The notes: generated by a model from the letters alone, not told the origin. Counted from the stretch's first letter, positions 19,787 through 30,901 are shown. The stretch: 64,000 nt of DNA from Citrobacter sp. Cu233 (GCF_030332225.1 NZ_JAOWIF010000033.1:310001-374000), one strand, 5' to 3'. Made by a program: numbers and translations.

Positions 19787-20767
19787 ATGAATATGGAAGA
19801 AATAGTGGCCCTTAGTGTAAAGCATAACGTGTCGGATCTACACCTGTGCAATGCATGGCCTGCGCGTTGGCGCATACGGGGAAAGGTCGAAATCGCGCCA
19901 TTTACTACGCCGGACGTAGAGACGCTGCTGATGTACTGGCTCAATGACCAACAGCAGGTACAGTGGCGTGAGCAGGGGCAAATTGATTTTGCAATGACAC
20001 TGGAGAATTCCCGGCGTTTACGCGCCAGCGCATTTGCCCACCTGCAAGGGGTTTCGCTGGCACTGAGGCTGCTGCCACTTGCCTGCCCTCAGTTAGACGA
20101 ACTCCAGACGCCCGCGCTCATTCCTGACCTGCTGCACAGTGAAAATGGGTTAATTCTGGTTACGGGCGCTACGGGTAGCGGAAAATCGACCACGTTGGCT
20201 GCGATGGTGGAGCACCTTAATCAACATGTTGGGGGGCACATACTTACGTTGGAAGATCCCATTGAGTTCCGCTATACCAGCCAGCGCAGTCTGATCCAGC
20301 AGCGAGAAGTCGGCGTACACTGCGTTTCTTTTGCCACCGGGCTACGTGCGGCCTTGCGGGAAGATCCGGATATCATTTTATTAGGTGAATTACGCGATAT
20401 TGAAACCATCCGGCTGGCATTAACGGCGGCGGAAACGGGACATCTGGTGCTGGCAACGCTACACACGCGTGGGGCTGCACAAGCCATTGCGCGGCTCGTA
20501 GATACCTTTGCGGCATCAGAGAAAGATCCCGTGCGTAGTCAACTGGCGGATAGCCTGCGGGCAGTGCTTTCACAGAAACTGGAAGAAGATAAGCAGGGCG
20601 GACGGGTGGCTCTATTTGAACTTCTCGTCAACACACCCGCCGTTGGCAACCTGATCCGCGAAGGAAAGAACCATCAGCTACCCGGTGTGATACAAACCGG
20701 GCAACAGGCAGGTATGCAGACCTTTGCTCAAAGTTATCAACAGCGACAGGCGCAGGGGCGGCTTTAG
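19787..20767 (+). CDS. yggR: YggR, PilT-like type IV pilus ATPase
   Basis: This 326-residue secretion ATPase is of the PilT/GspE family, which powers pilus retraction. The start [14 protein letters not shown] at 19787 matches E. coli length. Walker A is [16 protein letters not shown], the Asp box is [11 protein letters not shown], Walker B is [14 protein letters not shown], and the His box is [15 protein letters not shown]. No pilus genes are nearby, so its partners must be elsewhere. Its stop overlaps the ruvX stop in convergent orientation by 4 bp. Confidence 0.93.
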   Translation: MNMEEIVALSVKHNVSDLHLCNAWPARWRIRGKVEIAPFTTPDVETLLMYWLNDQQQVQWREQGQIDFAMTLENSRRLRASAFAHLQGVSLALRLLPLACPQLDELQTPALIPDLLHSENGLILVTGATGSGKSTTLAAMVEHLNQHVGGHILTLEDPIEFRYTSQRSLIQQREVGVHCVSFATGLRAALREDPDIILLGELRDIETIRLALTAAETGHLVLATLHTRGAAQAIARLVDTFAASEKDPVRSQLADSLRAVLSQKLEEDKQGGRVALFELLVNTPAVGNLIREGKNHQLPGVIQTGQQAGMQTFAQSYQQRQAQGRL

Positions 20768-21180
20768 TAGCCCTGCTCGAAATAGCTTTCGAGGATGACC
20801 ACGGCAGAAGCGGAGTCGACTTTGCCTTTATTCAGCGCGCGGTATCCACCCTGCTCAAACAGGCCAGAGCGGGCTTCGACGGTGCTCAAGCGTTCATCGT
20901 GCAGCGTTACGGTAACGCCAAAGCGACCGTGAATGCGGTTAGCAAACTTACGTGCGCGCGCGGTCAGGGGTTGTTCAGTACCATCCATATTGAGCGGCAG
21001 ACCGACGATGATTTCATCTGGTTGCCACTCTGTTAGCAGGCGTTCAATCAAATTCCAGTCCGGCGTACCATCCTGAGCTTTGATAGCTGGTAGGGGTCTG
21101 GCTGTGCCGGTAATACGTTGACCAACCGCCACGCCAATGCTTTTGGTACCAAAATCAAACGAGAGTAACGTTTCGCTCAT
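20764..21180 (-). CDS. ruvX: RuvX/YqgF, pre-16S rRNA nuclease
   Basis: This 138-residue RNase H-like resolvase-fold protein processes the 5' end of 16S rRNA. Metal-binding acidic residues are in [14 protein letters not shown], in [11 protein letters not shown] and in [16 protein letters not shown]. Its ATG overlaps the yqgE stop as TAATG, a conserved coupled pair. Confidence 0.96.
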   Translation of the reverse strand: MSETLLSFDFGTKSIGVAVGQRITGTARPLPAIKAQDGTPDWNLIERLLTEWQPDEIIVGLPLNMDGTEQPLTARARKFANRIHGRFGVTVTLHDERLSTVEARSGLFEQGGYRALNKGKVDSASAVVILESYFEQGY

Positions 21181-21743
21181 TATGCATGTCCCGCCACGCC
21201 AGGCATGGTCAAAATATCTATGCCGATAAGTTTTGCAGCGTCGCGCCAGCGATCGGCGATCGGTGTTTTAAACAAAATGTTGAGATCGGCGGGGGCGGTG
21301 AGCCAGGCGTTATCCAACAGTTCTTGTTCAAGCTGGCCCTTTTCCCAGGATGAATATCCTAATGCGACCAGCACTTCGGACGGTTGTTCCTGGGTGCCTA
21401 AGGTTTCTAAAACATCGCGGGATGTCGTGATGATGGTGTTATCAGAAATTCGGATACTGGATGCAAAACGGGCGGGCGGGGTATGCAGAATAAATCCGCG
21501 GTCTTCCGCCAACGGGCCGCCGAGCATCACTGCTTTATCCAGACGGATGGAAGGATCGCGTCCTTCAGGCGCGATCTTCAGCTTTTCCAGAATCCCTTCA
21601 ATCTGTAAGTTTTCCAGGGGCTTATTGACGATAATCCCCATCGCACCGTTCTCATTATGTTCACAGATGTACACCACAGCACGGCGGAAAATAGGATCCT
21701 GGAGAGCAGGCATGGCAATAAGAAAGTGATGCTGTAAATTCAT
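21180..21743 (-). CDS. yqgE: YqgE, DUF179/AlgH-like protein
   Basis: The start at 21743 ([17 protein letters not shown]) gives 187 residues, the E. coli length; the open frame extends 24 codons upstream without conservation. Conserved motifs are [24 protein letters not shown] and [16 protein letters not shown]. The protein's molecular role is not established. It is coupled to ruvX. Confidence 0.94.
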   Translation of the reverse strand: MNLQHHFLIAMPALQDPIFRRAVVYICEHNENGAMGIIVNKPLENLQIEGILEKLKIAPEGRDPSIRLDKAVMLGGPLAEDRGFILHTPPARFASSIRISDNTIITTSRDVLETLGTQEQPSEVLVALGYSSWEKGQLEQELLDNAWLTAPADLNILFKTPIADRWRDAAKLIGIDILTMPGVAGHA

Positions 21744-21828
21744 TGTCAGAGGTTCTGTTTCCTGGTTCAAAAAAGCAACAGCGCCCAGTATGTGGGCAAA
21801 GCGAGAAGATGTCACCCTCTGAAAATAG

Positions 21829-21914
21829 CGTTGCCGGATGAAGGGGGTGCCTTATCCGGCCTGCGGGGTGCAATTCCAGACCGGATAAGGCGCGAAGGCG
21901 TTGCCATCCGGTAA
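21829..21914. repeat. REP/BIME between gshB and yqgE
   Basis: Two inverted units (TTGCCGGATGAAG...CTTATCCGGCCTG and AGACCGGATAAGG...TTGCCATCCGG) lie in the 176-bp gap inside an otherwise same-strand gene run. Confidence 0.85.
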
Positions 21915-21919
21915 CGTAT

Positions 21920-22867
21920 TTACTTCTGTAGACGAGCCTCAATGGCATCCATCAGCATTCCGGTAATAGAGACCGGGAATTCCGCTTCGATTTCACGAAT
22001 ACAGGTTGGGCTGGTGACGTTAATTTCCGTCAGGCGATCGCCAATGATATCCAGTCCGACAAAGATCAGACCTTTGGCTTTCAGCGTTGGTCCAATGCGA
22101 CGGGCAATTTCCCAGTCACTGTCGGTTAATGGGCGCGGTTCGCCACGACCACCGGCAGCCAGGTTACCTCGGGTTTCCCCACCCTGCGGAATGCGCGCCA
22201 GGCAATACGGTACAGGTTCGCCATCGACTACCAGGACACGCTTGTCGCCGTCTTTAATTGCTGGCAGATAGTTCTGCGCCATGCAGTAGCGGGTACCGTG
22301 CTCGGTCAGCGTTTCGGCAATGACGCCGAGGTTTGGATCGCCTTCCTTCACACGAAAGATGGATGCGCCGCCCATGCCGTCCAGCGGTTTGAGAATAATA
22401 TCGTTGTGCTTTTGCCAGAAGGCTTTCAGCTGCGCTTTGTTACGCGTGACCAGCGTTTCTGGTGTCAGGTCGGCGAACCAGGCGGTGAACAGCTTTTCGT
22501 TGCAATCACGCAGGCTTTGCGGCTTGTTAACGATCAGCGTCCCTTGCTCTTCTGCACGTTCCAGAATGTAGGTTGCGTAGATGAACTCAGTATCAAACGG
22601 AGGGTCCTTACGCATCAGGATGACGTCCAGATCTGCCAGCGGAAGATCCTGTTCGTTGTTGAACTCATACCATTTGTCGTAGTTCTGCTCGACGCTCAGA
22701 GTACGCGTACGGGCGCGGGCTTCCCCATTGATCAGATAAAGATCGGCCATCTCCATATAGTGAAGTTCATAACCACGACGTTGTGCTTCCAGCAGCATAG
22801 CGAAGCTGGAATCTTTCTTGATGTTGATGCTTGTGATGGGATCCATCACGATGCCGAGCTTGATCAT
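21920..22867 (-). CDS. gshB: GshB, glutathione synthetase
   Basis: This 315-residue ATP-grasp enzyme joins gamma-glutamylcysteine and glycine to make glutathione. The start MIKLGIVMDPITSINIKKDS at 22867 was chosen on the conserved N-terminus. Motifs include RKDPPFDTEFIYAT, the ATP-grasp loop KPLDGMGGASIFRV and the metal site EINVTSPTCIREIE. It follows rsmE by 19 bp. Confidence 0.97.
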   Translation of the reverse strand: MIKLGIVMDPITSINIKKDSSFAMLLEAQRRGYELHYMEMADLYLINGEARARTRTLSVEQNYDKWYEFNNEQDLPLADLDVILMRKDPPFDTEFIYATYILERAEEQGTLIVNKPQSLRDCNEKLFTAWFADLTPETLVTRNKAQLKAFWQKHNDIILKPLDGMGGASIFRVKEGDPNLGVIAETLTEHGTRYCMAQNYLPAIKDGDKRVLVVDGEPVPYCLARIPQGGETRGNLAAGGRGEPRPLTDSDWEIARRIGPTLKAKGLIFVGLDIIGDRLTEINVTSPTCIREIEAEFPVSITGMLMDAIEARLQK

Positions 22868-22886
22868 GTTCTTCTCCATTTAGGCT

Positions 22887-23618
22887 TTAGCCCAGATCAC
22901 CAAAACGCACCTGTAGCGCGGTAATGGCGGTGAGCGCAGTTGTCTCTGTACGCAGAACGCGAGGTCCTAACAGGATATCAGTAAATTGATAACGTGCGGT
23001 CATGGCAATTTCATCTGCCGACAGCCCACCTTCCGGGCCAATCAGCAAGCGGATACGCTCTACGGGTAGCGGCAGTGTGTTAATGCTGGCGCTGGCACGT
23101 GGGTGCAGGTTCAACTTCAACCCTTCGTCCTGTTCGGCGCACCATGCTTCCAGATCCATTGCCGGGCGAATTTCAGGTACCCGGTTACGACCGCACTGTT
23201 CGCAGGCGGCAATGGCAATTTTCTGCCACTGCTGGAGTTTCTTGTTCAGGCGTTCACTGTCCAGTTTAACGCCGCAGCGCTCAGAAAAAAGTGGCGTAAT
23301 GAGGCTTACACCCAGTTCGATCGATTTCTGGATAGTGAATTCCATTTTTTCGCCACGTGACATGACTTGTCCAAGATGGATATGCAACGGTGATTCACGG
23401 TCGTCGAGTTCAGCGTTAATGACCTTCACGTCCACGCTTTTCTTACTGGCATGGGTGATTTCGGCGTCAAAAACCTGATTACTGCCGTCAAACAGTTGTA
23501 GCGCCTGGCCTGGCCCCATACGCAGCACGCGGCCGATATGGTTGGCGGCATCTTCACACAGTGAAATTTGGCTGCCGGAGGAGAGTGGTTCAGGGTGATA
23601 AATGCGGGGAATGCGCAT
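22887..23618 (-). CDS. rsmE: RsmE, 16S rRNA m3U1498 methyltransferase
   Basis: This 243-residue SPOUT enzyme methylates U1498 of 16S rRNA at N3. An N-terminal PUA-like domain begins [11 protein letters not shown], and the SAM-binding knot carries [14 protein letters not shown] and [16 protein letters not shown]. Length equals E. coli RsmE. It precedes gshB. Confidence 0.96.
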   Translation of the reverse strand: MRIPRIYHPEPLSSGSQISLCEDAANHIGRVLRMGPGQALQLFDGSNQVFDAEITHASKKSVDVKVINAELDDRESPLHIHLGQVMSRGEKMEFTIQKSIELGVSLITPLFSERCGVKLDSERLNKKLQQWQKIAIAACEQCGRNRVPEIRPAMDLEAWCAEQDEGLKLNLHPRASASINTLPLPVERIRLLIGPEGGLSADEIAMTARYQFTDILLGPRVLRTETTALTAITALQVRFGDLG

Positions 23619-23693
23619 AGTTAACCATCCGCGTCATGGCCCTGGCCGACAAAACGGCAGGGCATGGGTTAAAAATATTGACGCTAGTGTAGG

Positions 23694-24401
23694 TTAGCTC
23701 TTTTGCGCCTGGCAAGCGCGTTGCACGTATGGGTTATGGTTCCCCTGTACCTTCGCAATACGTTCATCACGTTCACACTCCCAGTCGGTCACCGGATATT
23801 GCTTATTCCAGGCATTAAAAAGCTGGGTTTGTTGGCGGGAAAGCGTCAGGTTGTACTGGTCGCGCATGTAAAAATAGGTGCGTGCAATGGCGCCACGGGC
23901 ACGGGCTGGCGGCTCGGCAACTTTCTCTTTGAAATCGACCTTCATGGTGCATTGTCCATATTGGCCTTCGCCGCCGTTCCACTGGCTGTACATGAAGTTA
24001 GCGCGATCGCCATTGACTTCACCCACCGCCGGCTGCAGGTTGTGCATATCACTTTCCATCTTGCGATAGACCGGATCTTTGGCGCAGTTTTTACGTCCGC
24101 CGTCCTGCCAGCACTGGCGTTGATGACCAAATTGCCAGGCGGGTACTACGTGTTCCCATTCAATTCGGCTGGCTCGGTTTTCATTTTTTCGCACTTTGTA
24201 GCCGCAGGATTCGAGGTCCACGACCCCTTTTTTGCCTTGCCAGTTAATTTTACAACCACAGTAGAAATCGCCTGGCGCATCGGCGTTAACTTTGACGCCC
24301 GCTGCTTTTGCCTGAGAAAAACTGTTGATGCCTTCGGCGAAAACCGGGCCTGAAAACGCAGCGGCTAAGATGGCCACTGCAAAAGAAAGATTACGGTACA
24401 T
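23694..24401 (-). CDS. endA: EndA, periplasmic endonuclease I
   Basis: This 235-residue secreted DNase cuts double-stranded DNA and is inhibited by tRNA. The start [18 protein letters not shown] at 24401 provides a signal peptide ending VFAEG. Catalytic region is [20 protein letters not shown], with conserved cysteines in FYCGCKINW and later CAKDP. The frame extends 19 codons upstream without conservation. Confidence 0.96.
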   Translation of the reverse strand: MYRNLSFAVAILAAAFSGPVFAEGINSFSQAKAAGVKVNADAPGDFYCGCKINWQGKKGVVDLESCGYKVRKNENRASRIEWEHVVPAWQFGHQRQCWQDGGRKNCAKDPVYRKMESDMHNLQPAVGEVNGDRANFMYSQWNGGEGQYGQCTMKVDFKEKVAEPPARARGAIARTYFYMRDQYNLTLSRQQTQLFNAWNKQYPVTDWECERDERIAKVQGNHNPYVQRACQAQKS

Positions 24402-24483
24402 CACGAACTCCGTGTCAAAACGAGCCCGCAACGTAGCGAAAGTTATTCCTGTATGCAATCAGTTAGAGCAGAAAAGTTCCTGA

Positions 24484-24981
24484 TTATTCTGCAACCAGCG
24501 GCTCACCGCAGTGGACGCAGCGGTAGGTGGCTTCACCGCGTACAACGCGGTTATGGCGGCGGACCGTCAGTTGGTGTTCCTGGCACTTACAGCGGTAGGT
24601 AAAGGTCTTACGCTGTACGGATTGCAGTTCAAACTGATGCGTGCGTCGGGCCGGAACGCCCAGCACGCTCTCCATCATCCATTTCCACTCTTTGCCGTGT
24701 GGCGGTACGCGGCCAAAGTGCTTCCACACCAGCAAATGCGCCAGTTCATGTGGAACGACTTCATTCACGAACGCGTCGACATTTTCCATCAGCAGTACCG
24801 GATTGAGGCGGATTTCGTAGGTTTGTAACCACGCGGTGCCTGCAGCGGTGCCGCGCTGTTGGTACACCAGCTTAGGTTCCGGGTAATTACGCTCGAGCTT
24901 AAGATTGGCCTGTGCGAGTTTTTCCCGCAGGCTGCGCATAACGGCTTGCTGGATAGCGATGGGAAGACGGGAGGTTTTCAT
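24484..24981 (-). CDS. sprT: SprT, zinc-metalloprotease-like protein
   Basis: This 165-residue SprT/Spartan-like protein carries the zinc motif HELAH in [16 protein letters not shown] and a C-terminal zinc ribbon (YRCKCQEHQ...[10 protein letters not shown]). Eukaryotic Spartan degrades DNA-protein crosslinks; the bacterial role is less clear. The start [18 protein letters not shown] at 24981 matches E. coli length. Confidence 0.94.
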   Translation of the reverse strand: MKTSRLPIAIQQAVMRSLREKLAQANLKLERNYPEPKLVYQQRGTAAGTAWLQTYEIRLNPVLLMENVDAFVNEVVPHELAHLLVWKHFGRVPPHGKEWKWMMESVLGVPARRTHQFELQSVQRKTFTYRCKCQEHQLTVRRHNRVVRGEATYRCVHCGEPLVAE

Positions 24982-25019
24982 AACGCCAGAGGATAGTGCG
25001 ACAGGGAAGGGACTGCAAG

Positions 25020-25050
25020 AGGAAGGCTTCCTCCCGGCGGGAGGAAGCAA
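25020..25050 (-). terminator. GC-rich hairpin after galP
   Basis: GCTTCCTCCC and GGGAGGAAGC form a perfect 10-bp stem around a CG core, 9 bp past the galP stop. The run after the stem is pyrimidine-rich rather than pure T. Confidence 0.55.
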
Positions 25051-25058
25051 TGAGGTGA

Positions 25059-26453
25059 TTAATCGTGTGCGCCAATTTCGCGCAGTTTACGACCTTTCAT
25101 CAGATTACGTTCGATGTGTTCCAAAGAGACGTTTTTGGTTTCCGGAATCAGCCACAGGGTCAGGAAGATGAACAATACGTTCAGACCACCATAGACCCAG
25201 AAGGTGTTGGCACTGCCCAGCGAGTTCAGCATCGTCAGGAAGGTTGCGCCGACAATCATGTTGGCTATCCAGTTGGTTGCGGTAGAGCAGGTGATACCGA
25301 AATCGCGGCCTTTCAGCGGCTGAATTTCAGAGCACAGTACCCAAATCAGCGGACCGGCACTCATGGCGAAGCCAACAATAAACATCAGCAGCATCAGCAC
25401 CGCGAAGTATTGGGCGGTGGCAGAGTGAATGCCCACGTGCATCATCGTGCCCAGTACGCCCATACCGACAGCCATGACGATAAAGCCGAGGATCAGAGTA
25501 GGTTTACGGCCCCAACGGTCAACCAGACCAATGGCGATAAAGGTGGCCAGCACGTTAGTCAGACCAACGATGACGGTCCCCCACATCTGTTCAGTGGTAT
25601 TGGTATAACCCGCCAGTTCAAAGATTTTTGGCGCGTAGTACATGATGACGTTCATCCCGGTGAACTGCTGCATCACCTGTAACAGTACGCCCAGGAATAC
25701 CGCGCGACGGAAGTTGCTATTTTCTTTAAACAGCGCCCAGCCACTCTGTTTTACCTGCAGGCTTTCACGAATCTCATCCAGCTCGCGCTTAGCTTCTGCA
25801 CTGGTATCACGCAGGCGCAACAGGACGCGCTCGGCATCGACAAAGCGACGTTTAGCCGCGAACCAGCGCGGACTGTCTGGCAGGAAGATAACGCCCACCA
25901 GCAGTAACAAAGCCGGGATGATGATCACGCCCAGCATCCAGCGCCATGCGCCACTGTAGCTAAACGCGGTATCGGACAGGTAGGCACCAAGGATCCCGAT
26001 GGTAATCATCAACTGATACATGGAGATCATGCTGCCACGAATTTTTTCCGGCGCGATTTCGGACAGATAAAGCGGCGCGGTGTAAGACGCAACGCCGACA
26101 GCCAGACCCAACAGTACGCGAGAAACCAACAGTACTTCCACGTTAGGCGCCGCTGCGGAGAACAGTGAACCGGCAACAAACAGGATGGCGCCGATCATCA
26201 GGCTTTTTTTACGACCCAGTTTGAAAGAGAGCCAGCCGCTACCGACAGCACCGACTGCTGCACCAAACATCATGGAGCTCACCACCCATTCCTGAGTGTG
26301 TGCAGTAATTTGGAACTCATCGGTGATGAAAGGTAAAGCACCAGCAATAACACCGATATCCAGGCCAAAAAGTAATCCTGCCAGGGCTGCAAGGAAGCAG
26401 ACAAAGAATGTCATGGCTTTGTTGGAACGCCCCGCTTTTTTATAGTCAGGCAT
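25059..26453 (-). CDS. galP: GalP, galactose:H+ symporter
   Basis: This 464-residue sugar-porter MFS protein has twelve membrane spans and takes up galactose and glucose by proton symport. Motifs: [15 protein letters not shown] in helix 1, the repeated [11 protein letters not shown] loops ([19 protein letters not shown]), PESPRW-type [27 protein letters not shown] in helix 7 and the final [12 protein letters not shown]. The start [14 protein letters not shown] at 26453 follows a GGAGGG ribosome-binding site. Confidence 0.97.
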   Translation of the reverse strand: MPDYKKAGRSNKAMTFFVCFLAALAGLLFGLDIGVIAGALPFITDEFQITAHTQEWVVSSMMFGAAVGAVGSGWLSFKLGRKKSLMIGAILFVAGSLFSAAAPNVEVLLVSRVLLGLAVGVASYTAPLYLSEIAPEKIRGSMISMYQLMITIGILGAYLSDTAFSYSGAWRWMLGVIIIPALLLLVGVIFLPDSPRWFAAKRRFVDAERVLLRLRDTSAEAKRELDEIRESLQVKQSGWALFKENSNFRRAVFLGVLLQVMQQFTGMNVIMYYAPKIFELAGYTNTTEQMWGTVIVGLTNVLATFIAIGLVDRWGRKPTLILGFIVMAVGMGVLGTMMHVGIHSATAQYFAVLMLLMFIVGFAMSAGPLIWVLCSEIQPLKGRDFGITCSTATNWIANMIVGATFLTMLNSLGSANTFWVYGGLNVLFIFLTLWLIPETKNVSLEHIERNLMKGRKLREIGAHD

Positions 26454-26802
26454 GATGCCCTCCGGTTGGGTAACTAGTTTTGTTGATGTTAAGGGTAGGT
26501 GAGTACGGGGTAAAAAAATGCGAATCACATCACATTAGTGTAATCGGTTACACTAACATTCATCATGATTATTAATTAACTATTTGAAAATTAACATTTT
26601 ACAGTGCGATTAAATATGGCTGATTGCCTGAAATTAAGGCAATCCTGAAAAGTAATGTAACAGTGATGCAGGCGCGGCGGAAAAGAGATGTTAACTCGTT
26701 GTGGATAGAAAATCGGTGGTATGTAATCGCTTTCATTATTTTTGAAAGAGAGGGTTCACTGTATTGTTCAGGTGACGAGGTATTGGGGGTAAATTGGGGA
26801 AT
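26454..26802. other. galP upstream / metK downstream gap
   Basis: This AT-rich gap holds the galP promoter and operator on its left and nothing recognisable from about 26560 to 26800, apart from a weak ATTGCCT/AGGCAAT hairpin near 26623-26643. The open frame at 26624-27034 runs into metK on the wrong strand and is not called. Confidence 0.5.
26538..26553. promoter_or_regulatory. GalR/GalS operator upstream of galP
   Basis: GTGTAATCGGTTACAC fits the Gal operator consensus GTGKNANCGNTTNCAC over all defined positions and is almost perfectly palindromic. It lies 85 bp before the galP start, next to TCACAT motifs on the galP-distal side. This supports repression by GalR and/or GalS released by galactose. 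Confidence 0.88.
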
Positions 26803-26832
26803 AAAAAAAGACCAGCACGAGGCTGGTCTTAA
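26803..26832 (-). terminator. metK intrinsic terminator
   Basis: On the minus strand AAGACCAGCC-TCGT-GCTGGTCTT is followed by a run of T, about 25 bp after the metK stop. Confidence 0.9.
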
Positions 26833-26854
26833 TAAGCGGACAGTCTTCAGTAAA

Positions 26855-28009
26855 TTACTTCAGACCGGCAGCGTCACGCAGCAGTTGCGCTTTGTCGGTT
26901 TTTTCCCATGGGAAATGTTCACGACCAAAGTGACCGTATGCTGCGGTTTCTTTGTAGATCGGGTGCAGCAGATCCAGCATCTGAATCAGGCCGTATGGAC
27001 GCAGATCGAAGAACTCGCGCACCAGCAGGGTTAGCTGTTCTGAAGGTACTTTTTCGGTACCAAAGGTTTCAACCATGATAGAGGTTGGTTCAGCTACACC
27101 GATAGCGTAGGAAACCTGAATCTCACAACGGTCTGCCAGACCTGCAGCGACGATATTTTTTGCCACATAACGTGCAGCGTATGCCGCAGAACGGTCAACT
27201 TTAGACGGATCTTTACCGGAGAATGCACCGCCACCGTGACGGGCCATGCCGCCGTAGGTATCAACGATGATTTTACGACCGGTCAGACCGCAGTCGCCCA
27301 TTGGGCCGCCGATCACAAAACGACCCGTCGGGTTGATGAAGAATTTGGTCGCAGCGGTCAGCCATTCGGTCGGCAGTACCGGCTTGATGATCTCTTCCAT
27401 GACAGCTTCTTGCAGAGATTTCTGGTCGATATCTTCAGCATGCTGAGTCGACAGAACCACGGCATCAATACCGACAATTTTACCGTCGTCATACTGGAAA
27501 GTGACCTGGCTTTTTGCATCCGGGCGCAGCCACGGCAGAGTACCGTTTTTGCGTACTTCAGCCTGACGTTGTACCAGACGATGCGCGTAGGTGATTGGCG
27601 CAGGCATCAGCACGTCGGTTTCATTGGTTGCATAACCAAACATCAGGCCCTGGTCGCCAGCGCCTTGTTCCAGCGGATCCGCGCGGTCAACACCCTGGTT
27701 GATATCCGGGGACTGCTTACCGATAGCGCTCAGAACTGCGCAAGAGTTAGCGTCAAAGCCCATGTCGGAATGCACATAACCGATTTCGCGAACCGTATTA
27801 CGCGTGATCTCTTCGATATCGACCCATGCGCTGGTGGTGATTTCACCGCCAACTAAAACCATACCGGTTTTGACATAGGTTTCGCAGGCGACGCGCGCTT
27901 TCGGATCCTGCTCGAGGATTGCATCCAGCACGGCATCAGAGATTTGGTCAGCGATTTTGTCAGGATGCCCTTCTGATACGGACTCGGACGTAAAAAGGTG
28001 TTTTGCCAT
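26855..28009 (-). CDS. metK: MetK, S-adenosylmethionine synthetase
   Basis: This 384-residue essential enzyme makes SAM from methionine and ATP. The start [20 protein letters not shown] at 28009 is the conserved N-terminus. Motifs include the methionine-loop/ATP residues in GHPDK, the signature [12 protein letters not shown] and the P-loop-like [16 protein letters not shown]. Expression in enterics is repressed by MetJ-SAM; candidate met boxes lie upstream. Confidence 0.98.
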   Translation of the reverse strand: MAKHLFTSESVSEGHPDKIADQISDAVLDAILEQDPKARVACETYVKTGMVLVGGEITTSAWVDIEEITRNTVREIGYVHSDMGFDANSCAVLSAIGKQSPDINQGVDRADPLEQGAGDQGLMFGYATNETDVLMPAPITYAHRLVQRQAEVRKNGTLPWLRPDAKSQVTFQYDDGKIVGIDAVVLSTQHAEDIDQKSLQEAVMEEIIKPVLPTEWLTAATKFFINPTGRFVIGGPMGDCGLTGRKIIVDTYGGMARHGGGAFSGKDPSKVDRSAAYAARYVAKNIVAAGLADRCEIQVSYAIGVAEPTSIMVETFGTEKVPSEQLTLLVREFFDLRPYGLIQMLDLLHPIYKETAAYGHFGREHFPWEKTDKAQLLRDAAGLK

Positions 28010-28131
28010 ATTTAATTTCACCTAAGGAATATTTTGTTAGCTCAAACTGTCGAGTGGAATAGCCATGTGTAGAAGATTCTACCATGAGTCTGCAGATGAC
28101 GGACACTGGCAGTCTGAGTGTTAATCGGTAT

Positions 28132-28155
28132 AGATGGATTAACATCTGGATGGCT
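28132..28155. promoter_or_regulatory. Candidate tandem MetJ boxes for metK
   Basis: Three adjacent 8-mers AGATGGAT, TAACATCT and GGATGGCT approximate the met-box consensus AGACGTCT, about 120 bp upstream of the metK start. MetJ control of metK is established in E. coli; the site assignment here is by eye. Confidence 0.55.
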
Positions 28156-28321
28156 ATTTTAGGATACTTCATCGCCTGATTTCCAGCTTTTTTTGATTAA
28201 GGTCGCATTGTACTGAAAATGTAACTGGAAATTTTTCCTGACGGTGCTGGCAATGTGTGCATTTATCTTTTGCTTTTTGATCTTCTTATCGGTATAAAAC
28301 GCGGCGCGCGGCTCATATCCG

Positions 28322-28432
28322 TCATACTTCAAGTTGCATGTGCGTTGGCTTCCTCGCTCGCCCCAGTCACTTACTCATGTAAGCTCCCGGGGACTCTCTG
28401 CGTTGCCGCCTTCCCACAACTTGAATTATATA
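28322..28432 (-). repeat. ERIC element (copy 1)
   Basis: It contains near-matches to both classical ERIC primer sites: ATGTAAGCTCCCGGGGACTC at 28378 and the reverse complement of AGTAAGTGACTGGGGCGAGC at about 28355. The ends ACTTCAAGTTG and CAACTTGAAT pair as terminal inverted repeats. It is in the opposite orientation to copy 2 at 46571. Confidence 0.9.
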
Positions 28433-28784
28433 GGATAGACAAAAGCACACGACGTTTTCATCGTGTTGCCACTTCCAGCCGGGTTAACACTTTAGCTTTA
28501 GCTTTGGCTTGTGGGTTCGTTCCGTGTGGAGCGACCGTGGAGGTGATACGAGATAATGAACCGTTGTATTCTGCTGAATCTGTCACACCGTTCTGGTGTA
28601 CATATGTCCCCCGCAATCTGCATCTTGCATACCTGCCGATGTTATACCCATCTCGGCGCTTCTCAGGACTCCAGGGCCGGTAACGGCAACTAAGAACTGA
28701 ACAAGGGCGCTCTTGGTAAACAAGAGTTTTCTCGTGGTTTCGCCGAACCGTCAGCATTAAGTTCGGTTACGTGTTTACAATGAT

Positions 28785-28916
28785 ATGAAAAAGAAACCGG
28801 TCGCACAGTCGGAGCGTCAGCACTATCTGCTGGAAAATCTGCCTGTTTATGGGTTGTTATCGCCTCTTCGGATTGCGATAGTAGTCAACTGTTTTACACT
28901 TGTTAATAAAATCTGA
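28785..28916 (+). CDS. yqgB: YqgB, small acidic-stress-linked protein upstream of speA
   Basis: This 43-codon gene reads [20 protein letters not shown] and ends [12 protein letters not shown], closely matching E. coli YqgB in length, sequence and position. Its stop lies 8 bp before the speA start, so it probably acts as, or is translated with, the speA leader. E. coli YqgB has been linked to acid stress; its mechanism is not established. Confidence 0.88.
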   Translation: MKKKPVAQSERQHYLLENLPVYGLLSPLRIAIVVNCFTLVNKI

Positions 28917-28924
28917 GGTTCGCT

Positions 28925-30901
28925 ATGTCTGACGACATTTCCATGGGTTCGCCTTCGTCAGCGGGCGGACAGGGTGTACTACGCTCCATGCAGGAGGTTG
29001 CAATGAGTTCCCAGGAAGCCAGCAAGATGCTGCGTACATACAATATTGCCTGGTGGGGTAATAACTACTACGACGTCAACGAACTCGGCCACATCAGTGT
29101 GTGTCCGGACCCTGACGTCCCGGAAGCACGCGTTGATCTTGCCGAGCTGGTAAAAGCCCGTGAAGCGCAGGGGCAACGTTTGCCTGCGCTGTTCTGCTTC
29201 CCGCAGATCCTGCAGCACCGTCTGCGTTCGATTAACGCCGCGTTCAAGCGCGCCCGTGAATCTTACGGCTATAAGGGTGATTATTTCCTCGTTTACCCGA
29301 TCAAGGTCAACCAACATCGTCGCGTGATTGAATCGTTGATCCACTCCGGCGAACCGCTGGGACTGGAAGCGGGTTCGAAAGCGGAACTGATGGCAGTGCT
29401 GGCGCACGCGGGTATGACCCGTAGCGTGATTGTCTGTAACGGCTATAAAGACCGCGAATACATTCGCCTGGCGCTGATTGGCGAGAAGATGGGCCATAAA
29501 GTCTATCTGGTCATCGAGAAGATGTCTGAAATCGCTATTGTACTGGATGAAGCTGAACGTCTGAATGTGGTTCCGCGTCTGGGCGTACGTGCGCGTCTGG
29601 CATCGCAAGGTTCCGGTAAATGGCAGTCCTCCGGCGGTGAAAAATCCAAGTTTGGCCTGGCAGCAAACCAGGTACTGCAACTGGTAGAAATTCTGCGTGA
29701 GCGCGGCCGTCTGGACAGCATCCAACTGTTGCACTTCCACCTCGGTTCGCAGATGGCGAACATTCGCGATATCGCCACCGGCGTGCGTGAATCTGCGCGT
29801 TTTTACGTTGAACTGCATAAGTTAGGTGTGAACATCCAGTGCTTCGACGTGGGCGGTGGACTGGGCGTGGACTACGAAGGGACACGTTCGCAGTCTGACT
29901 GTTCGGTCAACTACGGTCTGAATGAATACGCCAACAATATTATCTGGGCGATTGGCGATGCCTGTGAAGAACATGGCCTGCCGCACCCGACGGTGATCAC
30001 CGAATCCGGTCGTGCCGTTACCGCGCATCATACCGTACTGGTGTCGAACATTATCGGCGTTGAGCGTAGCGAACACACCGAGGCAACGCCTCCGGCTGAC
30101 GATGCGCCGCGCGCCCTGCAAAGTATGTGGGAAACGTGGCAGGAGATGCACGAGCCGGGTACCCGTCGCTCGTTACGTGAATGGTTGCACGATAGCCAGA
30201 TGGACTTGCATGATATTCACGTCGGCTACTCTTCTGGCACTTTTAGCCTGCAGGAACGCGCATGGGCTGAACAGCTCTATCTGAATATGTGTCACGAGGT
30301 GCAGAAACAACTCGACCCGAGCAACCGCGCGCATCGTCCGATTATCGACGAGCTGCAGGAACGTATGGCGGATAAGATTTACGTCAACTTCTCGCTGTTC
30401 CAGTCGATGCCGGATGCGTGGGGTATCGATCAGTTGTTCCCGGTGATGCCGCTGGAAGGGTTGAATCAGGTACCTGAGCGCCGCGCGGTGCTGCTGGACA
30501 TTACCTGTGACTCCGACGGTGCTATCGATCATTATGTTGATGGCGACGGAATTGCCACCACCATGCCGATGCCGGAATACGATCCGGAGAACCCGCCGAT
30601 GCTGGGCTTCTTTATGGTAGGGGCTTATCAGGAGATCCTCGGTAACATGCACAACCTGTTCGGTGATACCGAAGCGGTTGACGTGTTCGTCTTCCCTGAC
30701 GGTAGTGTCGAAGTTGAGTTGTCTGACGAGGGCGATACTGTGGCAGACATGCTGCAGTACGTGCAGTTGGATCCGAATACCCTGCTGACGCAGTTCCGTG
30801 ACCAGGTGAAAAAAACAGATCTGGATACCGAGTTGCAGCAGCAGTTCCTCGAAGAGTTTGAAGCAGGACTGTACGGTTATACTTATCTCGAAGACGAGTA
30901 A
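28925..30901 (+). CDS. speA: SpeA, biosynthetic arginine decarboxylase
   Basis: This 658-residue PLP enzyme of the alanine-racemase-fold group IV decarboxylates arginine to agmatine. The PLP lysine is in [14 protein letters not shown] (about residue 127), the phosphate-binding loop is in [13 protein letters not shown], and the catalytic cysteine is in [13 protein letters not shown]. Length equals E. coli SpeA. It starts 8 bp after yqgB and is followed by a strong terminator before speB. Confidence 0.98.
   Translation: MSDDISMGSPSSAGGQGVLRSMQEVAMSSQEASKMLRTYNIAWWGNNYYDVNELGHISVCPDPDVPEARVDLAELVKAREAQGQRLPALFCFPQILQHRLRSINAAFKRARESYGYKGDYFLVYPIKVNQHRRVIESLIHSGEPLGLEAGSKAELMAVLAHAGMTRSVIVCNGYKDREYIRLALIGEKMGHKVYLVIEKMSEIAIVLDEAERLNVVPRLGVRARLASQGSGKWQSSGGEKSKFGLAANQVLQLVEILRERGRLDSIQLLHFHLGSQMANIRDIATGVRESARFYVELHKLGVNIQCFDVGGGLGVDYEGTRSQSDCSVNYGLNEYANNIIWAIGDACEEHGLPHPTVITESGRAVTAHHTVLVSNIIGVERSEHTEATPPADDAPRALQSMWETWQEMHEPGTRRSLREWLHDSQMDLHDIHVGYSSGTFSLQERAWAEQLYLNMCHEVQKQLDPSNRAHRPIIDELQERMADKIYVNFSLFQSMPDAWGIDQLFPVMPLEGLNQVPERRAVLLDITCDSDGAIDHYVDGDGIATTMPMPEYDPENPPMLGFFMVGAYQEILGNMHNLFGDTEAVDVFVFPDGSVEVELSDEGDTVADMLQYVQLDPNTLLTQFRDQVKKTDLDTELQQQFLEEFEAGLYGYTYLEDE

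Larger units (their letters stand above)
28010..28784. other. Long intergenic region between metK and yqgB-speA
   Basis: About 775 bp hold the metK control region (28010-28160), an ERIC element (about 28322-28432), and speA-side sequence. A 99-codon minus-strand frame (28458-28757) lacks recognisable content and is not called. The rest is unassigned. Confidence 0.5.

Noticed and set aside
28010..28160. SAM riboswitch upstream of metK
   Set aside because: No SAM-riboswitch fold was recognised; enteric metK is controlled by MetJ and met-box-like 8-mers are present instead.
28458..28757. 99-codon minus-strand frame between metK and yqgB
   Set aside because: No recognisable family; it lies in poorly conserved intergenic DNA. 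A K-12 gene is named in this gap, but I cannot match it.
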